DNA from: Mytilinidion resinicola
Taxonomy: Eukaryota > Ascomycota > Dothideomycetes > Mytilinidiales > Mytilinidiaceae
Assembly (NCBI RefSeq): GCF_010093595.1
Contig: NW_022985440.1
Span: forward strand, 1,938,549-2,002,548
DNA: 64,000 nt
Direction of reading: 5' to 3'
Both the position numbers and the translations under genes were made by a program. Numbering within the stretch: position 1 is the stretch's first letter; every line of letters starts with the position of its first letter. Positions 22,314 to 33,674 of this stretch are shown here, in pieces. Below the pieces are notes generated by a model. It made no database searches. It saw only the letters and a list, made by a program, of their open reading frames with translations, and was not told the origin of the DNA.

Positions 22314-24440
22314 GAGACGAAGTTAGGAAGGCGCAATACTATGATCATACTAGGAGATAAACATAGCAATGATGGAGATGCTTCGTTGTTCGATGAGGAC
22401 CTTACCTTTTTTCGCAGCGAAATCAGACTGGCTTCTAGGGGTTAATCATAGTACGTCAGCATTAGACTAGAAGTCATGGAATGCGATAATTGCGCCTTCG
22501 ACGACACAGTTTCTTGGAAAGGGATATATCGGCAAACATTGACCAGCATCCCCTGTCGTTGGTGGACAAAGATATCAACAATGAAACTAGCAGAGGGCGT
22601 GTGGCCACCACGACGCCGCACGTTAGCACCTCGTCGAGCGAAGCAAGGAGATAACCACAGCACGTGGCAACAATACTAAACGTCTGCTCGGTGCTCAAGC
22701 CTCGGCTTGGTCGTTGCGTGTTAAGATTCGAGGTGGACTTCAAGTTCTGCAACTGGAGAGCCGCCGGGTTTGGTCCATACAAGCGAGTGTTCCTAGCGTA
22801 TTTCGCGGACAATAAACATTGGCGCGACAGGCTCACATTCCCATCGCATATTGGCAGCGTCGCTGTGGCTAATGAAAGTTAACTTCCAGCAGATCGATTC
22901 CGATAGATCGGTCCTAGCAAATCCAACGCGACTACTAAGACAAACAATGCCGTTCTAGCATGTGCGTTCAACAAAGCGGTCTTGCAATTATGTCTAGAAC
23001 GAGTGAACTGAGATGAAGTTGTCCTCCCGAAGCTTCGCTGACATTAAAGACAACTGGGGGGGAGCGGAATGGTATAGCCAAGAGCTTGCGCGTACCAGGC
23101 CCTCATCAAGAGCTTATGGGAAATTACGAAGGGATTTCGTCCGCTTTGTTCGTGAAACTGTAGGAGAGGACGGTGGACGGTGGTGGTTGAAGGCGAAGTC
23201 GAAACAATAGGAACAGCCTTGGCGGGCCTAATCCCCAAGGATCTGTACCACTAGCTCGCTGTCATCCGAATTGCCACTAAAGGAAAATCTGGGGACAATG
23301 AAGAGATAGTTTGGAAGTCTGCTCAACTCATGTTGCTCGAAGCTCGTGTAGGTAAAGATGAAGGGAAAACATTCGAAGATGGTATGGCGTCTCGTGCTGA
23401 TTCCGATATCGGAGTAGCCCGAGCGCGACATCGACGTCGTTCCTTTCATCTCATCTCATCAACACCATTCTTACGCCTACATCATGCTTCGTGGGTCCGC
23501 GGGCATGCTCAGCAAAACCACGAATCGGCTCGAGATCGAGCTCAATCCCAATAAATGGCATTGACAAGCACCAACGTAGCAGCATTGACAATCTACGGCC
23601 TGCTCCCGAAAAACGGGCTCTTTTACGAGCGTTTCTATAGTTGATGCGCGAGGAAGCTGATACATAGCTTTCCATCGCCGGGAAAGGCAGCAGGAGGACG
23701 TAGGTATATACAGAGCCGTCTGGTGAGCGTGTTCTGTTCTTTGTAGCTCATCGATTCGCATTTACCTGATCGCGCATCTCGCCCTGTACAATCTCCCAAT
23801 CCTTCAACGTGTTTCTACACTCTCAGTATCTTTTTCTCCATTATTCCCGATAAGAGCACGTGATCAACGAATGAGATCTACCTCTGCATCAGAGTCCATC
23901 ACACACGATGCCGCCATGCCCAGCGTCCGAGTGACATGAGTGTGTCGAGACCCCATCAGCCTCGAACTCTCGTCCAATAGCGACCATCCATCTCACCTCT
24001 TGCGAGAGGATGACCGGAGATCAGGTCATCTACTCTCATGCCATCCTCACTCGTACGATGCTTCCGCTCTGTGGATGAAGGCTGCGATAGACGCGTCCTA
24101 CGAGGCCGCGAAGTACGAGAGTAGAGGCGGACCGATGGAGCGATACTCATCGGTGGGTCCAGTAGATTCGCCGTGGGGGAAGCTTCTAGAGCCAAACAAG
24201 GAGATCACCAATGCTGAGTTTGCTTTTTGGTAAGTGTGGGAGAAAGAAGCCGACATGGCTATGCTGATCACATAGCCAACGGGTGAAGGTGAATCGCGAT
24301 GACATCGCTTCTTTTCTTGCTCTACGGGCCGGTTTTTTCCGCGTCTGCGCCGCCCGTCTTCTATTTCAACACGGCAATCAATTGCGAACCACCTCCGACA
24401 CCGTCTTTCGCCATCACCACATCGCCTCGCCTATCTCACC
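22314..24440. other. 2.1 kb region with protein-like fragments, no firm gene
   Basis: Several fragments look protein-like but could not be joined in phase. On the minus strand, 23449-23228 contains HTIFECFPFIFTYTSFEQ and 23675-23451 contains LSMPFIGIELDLEPIRGF. On the plus strand, 23940-24233 could splice (GTAAGTGTGG at 24232) to an exon ending before the next gene. This may be a decayed gene, or a real one with small exons. No repeats or RNA genes are seen. Confidence 0.4.
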
Positions 24441-25311
24441 ATGGCCGGTCCCGCGCGTCGTCGCCAGAAGGAAGCAGAAGTGAAGCCAGCTAACAACATG
24501 CGCAACCAGTCCCAGAAACCCTCCGACCTCGCATCCGTGACCGACAACGATGATTCCGGTGGAGTCGTGATCCCACCAGCCCCTACCCCCCAGGTGCTCG
24601 AATTCGCTAAAGAGCTGCTCCTGAGAGCTGCCCAAATCATCGTCAACAACTTGGATGGCGACCTCGAGGTCCAGTAAGTCAGCTGTTATATACAAAGTAG
24701 TCAGGACTTTGACTGACAGACACGTTAGTGTGGGTGCAGAAATTTCCAAGAGATGGAACCAGAACGCGACGGTCTTCACCCGCGGCACACACATCGTGAT
24801 GGAGAGAGAACTCAGCGGCAAACTGCTGCCCGTTCAGGTACGGCTCCTCAATATTCGCGACATTCTAGAACATTGAGCTAATTCGATGCATAGTGCCTAA
24901 CCTCCTCCAACAACGAGCACGCCTCCGGCATTGCTCCTCCCTCCGAGGCCCAGTTACTCGTCTCCGCGGCGTGCGCACACCACTCTCAGCTCCGCGCAAT
25001 GGGCAAGGCGAAGGCATCTTACCTGGTACATAATATTCCCAAATCCAACGCGTTGGAGGCACAAGCTAATTCAGGCCCAGATCACAGCTCTCGTCTTCCG
25101 AGGCGGAATCGTCCACCTCATTCGCGCCGATATCACCCAAGACTACATCAACAGTCTGGAGAGCGTCGAGGCGGCCAACCTCGCGGCACTGACGATCGAG
25201 ATCAGCCGCAATTTCGACCTCCACAACGATCAAGACCCGGGAGAGCTCGTACAACGGGTCATAGACGTCTTCACTGGACGTGAGCGTCGGCTTTCAGGCG
25301 GTATCTGGTAG
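24441..25311 (+). CDS. Unrecognised protein, four exons
   Basis: Exons 24441-24673, 24729-24837, 24894-25025 and 25075-25311 with introns of 49-56 bp and consistent phases give 236 residues. The start MAGPARRRQKEAE is basic. The middle holds VLEFAKELLLRAAQIIVNNL, an amphipathic helix, then EISKRWNQNATVFTRGTH. Exon 3 carries HASGIAPPSEAQLLVSAAC, and exon 4 an acidic helical C-terminus ending RRLSGGIW. No known domain is recognised and there is no signal peptide or membrane span. The gene model is supported by four in-phase splice junctions; function is unknown. Confidence 0.78.
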
Positions 25312-25481
25312 ATCCTTGGCGGGGAGGTTGCCGAGTCGAAGTAGGCTTGAAGGGCTTTCATAGGTGTCAGAAGGACTGAGCGATAGGGTTGACATCTAGC
25401 CGTCCTCTAATGCAATATGATCATTACCCATAAATTAATGCGATATGACTGATGCTCGAAATGAGAGCTCCCTCGTGATTG

Positions 25482-25906
25482 GGTTGCGCACTCTGATATA
25501 GTTTGAAGACACCCCCAGCATAGTTAATCATGAGATCCACATGGTGTAAAGATTTTGAGAGCGTAGATTAGAATGACGACGATAGCTAGCCTTTCACCCC
25601 TTAGTTTTGACTCCCCGTCAGAATCACAGCACTTTCGTTTTTGCATTGCACACCCCGGAATCTCACGCAAGCGCCCCTGGCATGGTCCGCAGGGGGGTTC
25701 ACGTGATGTAAACGTCTTGAGACTGCGTTCTAGACCGACAGCATCAGGCAGGCCTTTGACTCTTGGTTTTGACTCTTCACTCGAAATCAAAACTCTCTGG
25801 TTGTTTGATTACGCATCATCCTGTACCTTGAAGACACTCCTGGCATAGTTAATATTCAATAAACATGATGTAAAGACCTTGACGCCGTAAATTAGACGAA
25901 GGATAC
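25482..25906. repeat. Degenerate tandem repeat, about 158-160 bp period, three units
   Basis: Units start near 25482, 25640 and 25801. Shared anchors are GAAGACACCCCCAGCATAGTTAAT / GAAGACACTCCTGGCATAGTTAAT, the middle unit's CCCTGGCATGGT, and ATGGTGTAAAGATT / GTGATGTAAACGTC / ATGATGTAAAGACC. GTTTTGACT blocks lie between units. Differences are largely transitions. The middle unit contains a TCACGTGA palindrome at 25699. The surrounding spacer 25312-26171 otherwise shows nothing. Confidence 0.65.
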
Positions 25907-26038
25907 TAAATAGCCCTGTAGCCGTGGAAAACGAAGTCGGAGATCGGGGATGATGAAATCTGGTCGCAACGCCAGAACGGGATGCCTCAACCACGGGTCA
26001 TCTCTTCTAGCCACGTCACTGACGACGTGTCTTTTTCG

Positions 26039-26047
26039 CATATAAGC
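26039..26047 (+). promoter_or_regulatory. TATA-like element
   Basis: CATATAAGC lies about 130 bp upstream of the F-box-like gene start and is followed by a pyrimidine-rich leader. Pattern only. Confidence 0.35.
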
Positions 26048-26171
26048 AGACTCGTTTGGTAGCCTCATCGCTTTTCAGAGCTCAGTCATACTATCACTTC
26101 CTTTGCCATCCACCAAAGTCGCTTCTTCTTCGCAGTCTTAAACCGCATCCTCAACCAACACCACGACTAAG

Positions 26172-27807
26172 ATGAAGCTGTTGGAAGCATATAATGTTAC
26201 TTATTCTTCGTTCCCCCTATTTTTAAGCAGGGCGAGCTCTTTTCTCCAACGGAAGCGGCCACATGATTTCGAGGACAAAGAGGGGTGGCAACCCCCAAGG
26301 AAGAAGGTAGCTTTAGAAAATAGACGAGAGCCGCAGCTTGCTCATGAAGAGAACTTGTATGGAATTCCGCAACCTTCTCCGCTGCTCCCCTACCGAGTCT
26401 TGATTCTTAACACGTCGCAGAAATTTGCTCAGGGAAGCATACGCTTCGGACAGAGCTGCATACCGTGGCTTCGCACGTCAGTTCCGCACAACCTTGCCCC
26501 GTGAGCTCCGAGACCTCGTGTACAAAGAAGCGTTCCCAGAAAGTGTTCGAATTAAAGCCGTGGTTGATCCCAAGCCATTAGAGCTAGCGGAAATGCTGGG
26601 TCGACCCCGATACCTTTTTCCCGCGTACGTCGGGGGAGAAATTGCGACAGAGGCCTTGCAAGAGTTCTTCAAGGCTGTCTTGTTCCAATTCGAAAAGAAT
26701 TCCCGCTCGGAAATCTGGAGGTTCCTCCACGACGACATTTTTGGACTTGGGGTCGTGGCAAGACCCTTCGTTCGGCGCCTATGGATACAGGAAGAGCTCG
26801 ACCTGAGCAACGCGTATACCACGATACGACATGATAAATGTACAACATTCGGGGTGAAAAATCGTGACTACGAGAGCATCTGCAAGAGACGGTTCGAGAC
26901 GGTCTGGAAATCCCACAGCCACATACGATACCTCCTCGGAAACCTTAGCACGCTAGACCAGCCCGAGAAAAGAGAGCTCATAATAGAGATAGCAGGGCGC
27001 CTGCGTGAGCTGAGACATTTCGCTCCTTTAGTGTTCGAGCTCCGCGAAAAAGGGTGGAAGATCAACCTCGCTTACAGTGGGCGAGAACTTGGAGATAAAC
27101 CGATCCAAGACGACACATCTGTCTTAGGTATGCCGACTAACACTGAACTGCTACTCGTTCGTAACAGGATACTCAACGACTCGTTCCGCAGGTTCGAAAT
27201 CTATACCCGCGTCCTGCTGCACGACCATTATGCGGTGTACAAGAAGATGCGCAGCCGGGAGCGACCCACGCAGGAAGTTCAGCTATCCCCGGGCGACATG
27301 AGCGATGAGGACTGGCGCAAGTTCTGCCAAAGAACCCGTGACCAAGAGATTGAGAGGACTCGGGCATCATTAGATGAAAAATCAGAGGAGCTGAGGTGGG
27401 AAACCGAGATTCTCGGTCTTCGTGCAGAGATGGCGGCAATTGCAACAGATTATCGAAGTTTAGGCACACAACTTCGCCTATTTCAAGTGTGGGTAAACTA
27501 CAGGGAAGCGAGGGAGCGTTCAGTGGACGCTCATGAGGCATCGTTGAGCGGAGCGGAAAGACAAGCCTATGTGAGTCGGGTAGAAAAGAGGAGGAAAGAG
27601 AATAGAATGGAAATCGAACGGGTACTTGCCCATATACGAACAATAAATGAGCAGAGGACTTCCATAGATAGAGCGCTTGTTGCAGCGGGAAAGAGACTCC
27701 GCACGAGAAAGAGAGCATGGGACCAAGAGAATGAGAAACAGCGACGCATAGGCTTGGAAATCAAGCGACGGGAAAGGAGGGAGAGTCGTGGGCTGAGGAG
27801 CATTTGA
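26172..27807 (+). CDS. F-box-like protein with long C-terminal coiled coil (intact paralogue)
   Basis: Exon 1 is 26172-26356 and exon 2 is 26421-27807 (64-bp intron GTATGG...GCAG, phase 2), giving 523 residues. The join is supported by the broken paralogue at 7748-9999, whose RNLLKQACAADRK matches NLLREAYASDRA across the junction. An F-box-like motif LPRELRDLVY is at residues 87-96. The mid-region holds LFPAYVGGEIATEAL, HDDIFGLGVVARPFVRRL and LVFELREKGWKI. From about residue 365 the protein is almost wholly Glu/Lys/Arg-rich coiled coil. It may be a substrate adaptor or scaffold, but that is inference. Function is unknown. Confidence 0.87.
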
Positions 27808-28165
27808 GGCTGATGGAATATATGCGAATCCGTCAGTCTAGACTAAGTTTGAAAGACTTGAAACACCGATTACTTATATTGCTATATCAGCCCTCATGGG
27901 GTTTTGGCCCCCACACTTCAGCGACCCGAATACGATACCACACCCGCGAGGCAGCTGGTTTAGCAGCCGGCTCAGCTAGCCCCCGACACCAGCCTCTCTA
28001 CAAGCACCTTCACCACGACATCTTCTAGGGACCGAACATCAAGCTACACAAATCCAAGTCTATCCATCTATGCGCGCTTACCTCCGCATTCGCACATCCG
28101 AGCGTTGATTAAAAACCGGAAACCCAGTCTCCTACGCTGGATTCAGTCCAAAATTTCACCTTCCC
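27808..28165. other. Short spacer, nothing seen
   Basis: There are no open frames with motifs and no repeats. It contains the promoter of the downstream HET-like gene. Confidence 0.5.
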
Positions 28166-28734
28166 ATGGATCCCATGTCCAACTTCTCTAGCATCGAGTC
28201 AACAGAAGAAGTACGCCATGAGAACCATGGGATAATTAGCGAGGAAGGACATGGCTATGACAGGGAGCAATCATGCGCCGATGCTTACATGCCGGATTCC
28301 GTCAAGGCATCAAGTCTTTGCTCGAAATGCTTGTGACTTCTGACCTAATCACGTACCCAACAGAAGACCTCCCAGAAATTCGATGGCAAAATAAGGCATC
28401 TCAGCCGATATTCGTTCACTCATCCAACTACGAACAGGTTCTTCATAACAGTGGCAATGCTGCGACGGATCATTCGACGGCTAGCTGCGAACTTTGCAAG
28501 CTATTCATCAAAACTCTCCGGCCTCTGGATGCTCCAGAAGAGGGACCATCTGTATCTGTTGAAGTTTCGTGGCATGAAAGCTACCACTTTGTTGTCAGAC
28601 GTGCCGATTATAGCGGTGGCCGTGAGATCGTAATAGACGAATCATGGGAGGACTGCGTGCCGCGAAAGAAGTCTCTAGCCCATCCAGATTCGTCTTCAGA
28701 TATTCTCCGGAAGTTGCTGCAGCACCCACAATAA
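28166..28734 (+). CDS. Short HET-like N-terminal protein
   Basis: Proposed exons are 28166-28313 and 28364-28734 (50-bp intron, phase 1), giving 172 residues. ATG 28166 (MDPMSNFSSIESTEE) is followed by a Glu-rich leader. The second exon has SCELCKLFIKTL and HESYHFVVRRADYSGG, the style of the region before the HET domain in fungal heterokaryon-incompatibility proteins, but the HET domain itself is missing. An alternative reading keeps SLCSKCL, a zinc-like CxxC common there, but no in-phase intron of normal size supports it. This may be a truncated HET gene; the donor GTCTTTGC is weak. Confidence 0.55.
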
Positions 28735-29062
28735 ATGCAGACTTCAGACACCAAGCACTCTACCAAGAGCCGGCCATTCTTGTTCACGACGGCTGGCCCT
28801 AAGCGAGATCACGTGATAAAATCATGTGCCAAAAAGCACATGACGCTGTAACATGGAGAGAGACGTATCGCGATGAAGGTCACGTTATGGCCATGATAGT
28901 GTTTTCTTCTTAGAGACAGTAACAGCTTCATAGTCAGATATCTCGTAGCTGTCTCAAGCTCACGTGACTTAGTGGCGCCGATCTTTGCAATCACTTGCCT
29001 TGAGAACTAATCTCTGTCCCTTCTTCCATCCCAAAACTTGTCTCAACGTCGTAATTTTTCTC
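28735..29062. other. Spacer with two TCACGTGA palindromes
   Basis: TCACGTGA occurs at 28809-28816 and 28960-28967, within 250 bp of the wax-synthase-like start. No gene is seen. Confidence 0.6.
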
Positions 29063-30439
29063 ATGGATGTCTTAGCGTCCCTCTATCCTACCCTCTCAGA
29101 GCGCAAGCCCCTTCCCGCCTACTACACACCCGTCTGTCTCGGTCTCTCCCTGCTACCCTTCCTAACAGAAAACACACGCCTCGCCAGCATCTCCACATTC
29201 CCATTCCTGCTCTACCTATGCGCCCGTTGGCCGCGCTTTACTACTGGTGATCCCTCCTCAGACTACTACAACAACAGCCAATTCATCGCCATTCCTCTAT
29301 GGTACCTAGACTTTGTCTTTCTAACGCCCAGAGACGGCGAGGGCGCGCCTGCGTTCGTTGGCCCGCAATCTATAGATGAGGAGCGCAGGGACGAGAATCT
29401 CGCTGTTGCCGCCCAGGTTCAGCGCTGGAAGGATCTAACCACTTTCTCACAGCGAGTGAAGTGGGCATTTCGGCTCATGCTGCCCGCGCAAAGGGGAATT
29501 GGATGGAATTGGCAGGTGAAAGGTGTTCCTGCGGACTCGAATGCAAAGCTGCCGAGGTGGCAATATGTGGGCTGGCAGATACGGTGGACGGTGTTCTACT
29601 ATGCGCAGTCTGTGGGAGCGTTGACTGCGCTGGGGCTAGGGTGTGCTTTGAGAGCGCAAGTTGGGCCAGACGAACATGTTAAGAGAGCTGTTGCAAATGC
29701 CATTGTGGGGTGGTCAGGTGCGACGTGGGTATGGGATAGGCTGAATTGTGCGTATCGACTCGCGGCTGCTCTGGGTGTTGCGACTGGGACGACGGAGACG
29801 TGGGAATGGCCGCCTCTAATGGGGCCATTGAAGGATGCATGGAGCGTGAGGCAGATGTGGAGGTATGTATATTGCAAGGGTGACGAACAAAGTTGTGAGA
29901 GGCGCTTACATAACATTCCGTAGTGCAACTTACCACCAGGTATGCCGAAGGGTGAGTGGAACCTCATTAATGATCTCGATCCAAAGAGATGAACGTTCTG
30001 ACAGAACATGTAGTTGCTGTCCCAGCCCGCGAAACGCATTGCTCGCTTTCTGGGCCTTCGTAAGGGCAGCCTAGCCTCCAGCTACGGCCAACTGTTCATC
30101 TCATTCGGCATCAGCTGCCTCTTTCACCAGGTCCAGATGTTCAATGTCACTCGTAGGGACATGGGCGAGATGGCCTTCTTCATGTCGCAGCCTTTGGCCA
30201 TCGTATCCGAGGACCTGGTGCATTGGGCATGGAAAAAAATTCACCCTTCTAGAGAAAGCACACATCTCGAGAAGGTGTTAGGGTATGGCTGGACGTTTGT
30301 CTGGTTCTCATTCAGCTTGCAATTGTATGTAAGCGGACTTGTGCAGGCACGCGTTATGAAAGATTGGTTGTTTGGATACAGGCCTCTAGAAATAGGAGCC
30401 GATGCTGGCCAGCAGCTGCTAACGTGGTTACGAGCATAG
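29063..30439 (+). CDS. Wax-synthase-like membrane acyltransferase (MBOAT_2 type)
   Basis: Exons are 29063-29862, a 16-nt micro-exon 29924-29939, and 30014-30439, giving 413 residues. Only the micro-exon makes the phases agree (2, then 0) and it supplies SATYHQ. The ATG at 29063 opens MDVLASLYPTLSERKPLP. Hydrophobic segments include PVCLGLSLLPFL, STFPFLLYLC, WTVFYYAQSVGALTALGLG and, in exon 3, YGQLFISFGISCLF and YGWTFVWFSFSLQLYV. The order WRSATYHQ, ARFLGLRKGS, then FISFGISCLFH resembles the fungal wax-synthase domain family, in which a conserved His serves O-acyl transfer. It likely sits in the ER membrane; the substrate is unknown. Confidence 0.85.
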
Positions 30440-30501
30440 CCGCTGGTAGTCCCGAAGCTCCGGAAAATCAAAGGAAAAGGCCGCAGTCCGCCATCTGTAG
30501 C

Positions 30502-30813
30502 ATGCTCACTGCTTGTAAAAAGACGGCTCATCGAGATTTTTTGTGGCCACTTAAGGAATCGAAAGGAGAGATACCATTTACCCTCATTCCCGAAAGTCGA
30601 CGCTTTACGTTATTAGCATGGTTTTATTCTGTCTTAGTTATATTTCATATTATTCTTGGAACTCTCATTCTGTCTAGCACAATATTTCTGGGACCTAAAG
30701 ATGTACTTGGTATTATGGCAAGATCCATCATGTCTGTCATCATTTGTCGTGTAGTATTGGTTTACGAATTGGCAGTTCTGGGAGTGGAATACAAGAATGT
30801 GCCTAATTCCTAA
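30502..30813 (+). CDS. Two-span membrane fragment, possibly a decayed gene
   Basis: The ATG at 30502 gives 103 residues. Two strong hydrophobic segments, LLAWFYSVLVIFHIILGTLI and MSVIICRVVLVYELAVLGV, flank a short loop. The segment is AT-richer than its neighbours. It reads like the C-terminal end of a larger fungal membrane protein whose upstream exons are missing. No known domain is recognised. Confidence 0.45.
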   Translation: MLTACKKTAHRDFLWPLKESKGEIPFTLIPESRRFTLLAWFYSVLVIFHIILGTLILSSTIFLGPKDVLGIMARSIMSVIICRVVLVYELAVLGVEYKNVPNS

Positions 30814-31399
30814 TCTAAAGATCATCAATCCCGATCTAAAAGTAATTAGTGGCGTTCAGGAACTGGATCGCCCGTTCAGTCATTACCGTTTCCTTGGGCG
30901 AAATTAAGTTTCGGTTTTATAACTATCTGGATCGTTTCTGCTAAGTTGATCTAGCCAAATCGCGCAGTCCTAGCAGCACACCTACCCTTGCACGGAGTCG
31001 TCATGTAGAGGAACCTGTTATTACACCCCAATGTACACAGCTACTCACGTGATCAATTCGGCTCAGGCTGGTCTTAGATGTACCCACCTGAAATTATCAA
31101 GCTTTATGTTATGAACTCCCGTCCACCAACAAATAATCCAAAGGTCTTAACTTTGAACAAGGTAACGCTTCGTGGGGAAGGGCAGTACGGATCAGCTCTA
31201 AGTTACTTGTCTGGGTACGGAGTACGGGACCGACTTGCTGGTGTACTAGGATAATGCTGCGCCGCGATCGAATCGATCTACGACTTTTTGCTTTCGAGCC
31301 CTCTACAAATTCACTACAAATCAAACCCGCGACATTCACGCTCCTATCTTAGTCATTTCTGGACCCTAGAGTCTCCCGGCATCTTTATACCATCGCACA
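30814..31399. other. Spacer, TCACGTGA at 31045
   Basis: No gene is seen. A TCACGTGA palindrome is at 31045-31052. Confidence 0.5.
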
Positions 31400-31998
31400 A
31401 TGAACGCGCTTGTCATCCCGACATATGACATCACGCCCGAGGTACGTTTTCCACGTCATCTCCACGTTGGCCATGAATGATATTAAGAACGTATACTCAC
31501 CCGACCGACTACTAGCAATGGGCCGATTTTGCCAAAACAGCTGCAATTCCTCCTTCAACTCCAGATGGCAAACTCATTGTTCCATACATCCTCGTGCACT
31601 CGCCCACACAGGAGAATCTCAAAGAAGAGACCGAGCGAATCAGTACTACAGACAAAACAGAGTTCAGCTCAGCTACCTGGCAAGAGATCAGAGACACCGT
31701 TCTTGATCTTGCTGAGCGAGAACCTCTAACTATCCATACGCGATACTTCTTGATACTGGACAAGCAGTCAACCGAAGATCGCAGGGTCATTGTTATGGAA
31801 AGGGACGGGAAGTGGGTGAACGCAGAGGGCCAAGAGCGTTGGCCGCTCCCTGGAGATTACGCGATAAAGATAACTATGTGGAAGAGACATCGGGTCCCGT
31901 TTGAGGAGGCGTGGGAAACTGTGGCTTTGATCAGTGCGGAAGGGGGCTTAGAGGAAGAGCCGTATCTAGAAGAGGTAATGGAGGAGCAGCCTGAGTAA
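31400..31998 (+). CDS. Small unrecognised protein
   Basis: Exon 1 is 31400-31441 (MNALVIPTYDITPE) and exon 2 is 31516-31998 (74-bp intron, phase 0), giving 174 residues. The body has QWADFAKTAAIPPSTPDG, ATWQEIRDTVLDLAERE and RYFLILDKQSTEDRRVIVM, an alternating strand/helix pattern, and ends in an acidic tail EEEPYLEEVMEEQPE. No signal peptide or membrane span. A possible degraded second copy lies at 32350-32600. Function is unknown. Confidence 0.75.
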
Positions 31999-32349
31999 TG
32001 CGTTGAGGTACCCATAGTACATAGATGACTCTTCGGGGCGGTAGTCTTGCTAGTCTAGCTGGACTAGCATCGACTATCTAGCCTGTGCTTTCTATGCGCG
32101 CTGTAGGATTGCAACTATGTACCAACAAACGCTATACTCGTGCTTTTCTTCATTAATTCATCCCAGAAAACTTAAATGAGTTGATTCCTCATCGCAAAGA
32201 GCGAATTTATGCGATTTGCCACTCTTCACTTTTTTGATCGCATGTCTACGTTTTCGTCAGACGGAGCGGGTATAAAATCTCGCGTGCGAACTCGAGCTTC
32301 AGTTTTATGAAAGTCTTTCTACGCAAAACAAAGCGTATTAGCACTCGCT

Positions 32350-32600
32350 TTTATAGCCTACACACAATGTCGTGGCGGACTATGATATCTCACCGTTTGA
32401 ACTATAACTAAAACTTGTCAGGGAAGCGGGACTGAGTAGAGGAGTCATGCTTCCATGGCATGTAGAAAAAGGGCTCCGAATTGCCTTGAGAATCCCTAGC
32501 AACTTGATCATACCCCTCGATGCGTTAGATGGTGCGCCAGAGCAACGTACAGATTTGAACACTCGGGAGAGGGTTCCCTGGAGACCGCCGCGAACTCGCA
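32350..32600 (+). pseudogene. Possible relic of the 31400 gene
   Basis: CGGACTATGATATCTCACCG near 32374 resembles CCGACATATGACATCACGCCC of the first exon at 31400, and the following frame (ALRIPSNLIIPLDALDG) is loosely like AIPPSTPDGKLIVPYILVH. The match is weak and needs alignment. Confidence 0.3.
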
Positions 32601-32914
32601 AGTCCCTAATCTCAGCCACTAGGAATGTAATCGACCACTCACTTGCGGACCGCTTGGCCTATAACTCTTTTCCCAATGAGAGTGTGTGAATGGGCCGTGG
32701 CGACACTAGGGGAAGAGATGGATGAGAGATTAGCTGAGGGTATTGCGCAAATGCGGGTAGGGGACAACATGGAAAAGCTCAATTGAAGATCAGTGGAGTA
32801 TGCGACCTCCGTGAAAATTTCACGGGACCTAAAAACCGCACTCTATACGCCGGTGGGAATGACCTTAGGATCTTGGGGATACTTGTGAGTCCGTAGATAC
32901 TATTCTCCAAATTC

Positions 32915-33125
32915 ACTCCATCCCAAGCCTCCCCCTCGCCCTCGCAATGTCATTTTCTGACGGTAAGTTAACAATAAGCACATACATCACATCCTGCCTC
33001 ATGACCCTCTTAACCGCAGCGGCCTAGCATCCACAACCTCCTTACTGAAACTAGTCTCAAGCAGCCCTCCCTGGCCGAATCTCCCGCCTCGACCTCCGCC
33101 ACCCCCCCAGGATACCTCTCTCTCT
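32915..33125 (-). pseudogene. Relic of the glycine-rich gene's 3' end
   Basis: This matches 40395-40590 block by block: CAAGCCT..CGCCCTCGC, CAGCACATCCTGCCTCAT versus CATCACATCCTGCCTCATGA, ACAACCTCCTTAC and CCTCCCTGGCCGA. Frame and stop are lost. Confidence 0.75.
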
Positions 33126-33674
33126 CTCTCCATCATTATCATCCAACATATCAGGTACATGGCATGATCTCCTCTGTTCCGTGACATAAGGAGTGGTAAT
33201 GGGTAAGCACTGAAGTAGTGGTGATGGATAAGTAGTGGTAGGTGAGAGGCCAGCGGTGGGTAGGCAGTGAGTGAGTAGTGGAGCAGTGGGTGAGCAGGTC
33301 GATTACTGGATAAATATCTCAGTCAGTTTTCTAAGCCCGAAACGGCCCTTGCATCTAGGAGCCCATTTCATCAACGTTGGCCCTTTAACGGCTGTTTCCC
33401 ACTTTTTGCCCTCTTTGGGAACCAGCCCTATAAGGACGCGTCTTCCTATGTTGACTGAGACGTGCCAACATTTTGAGCACAAGACGGAGCCTGCTCTCAC
33501 AGGGTCTAGAGTGTAGACTGCTTGCCTAACTGACTTAGGGCATTGTGCATGAATCTTCCTTGTTATAGTCAAGCTCATAAATGAGATGCGTCAGACTTTA
33601 TGCGACTCGCGGTCTTGTAAGAATGCCACGATGATCGAGACGCGCGCCCATCGCTTCTTTGACCTCATCCCCTC

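Larger units (their letters stand above)
31999..33674. other. 1.7 kb spacer made of relics and low-complexity DNA
   Basis: Within it are a possible relic of the 31400 gene (32350-32600), a relic of the glycine-rich gene's 3' end (32915-33125), a CT microsatellite (33113-33133), a stretch resembling 10411-10490 (33107-33190) and a GTGGTAG-type minisatellite (about 33195-33298). No intact gene is seen. Confidence 0.6.

Noticed and set aside
22474..22836. Minus-strand frame with a presequence-like start
   Set aside because: There is no ATG start in frame and no supporting exon; kept only as unexplained spacer.
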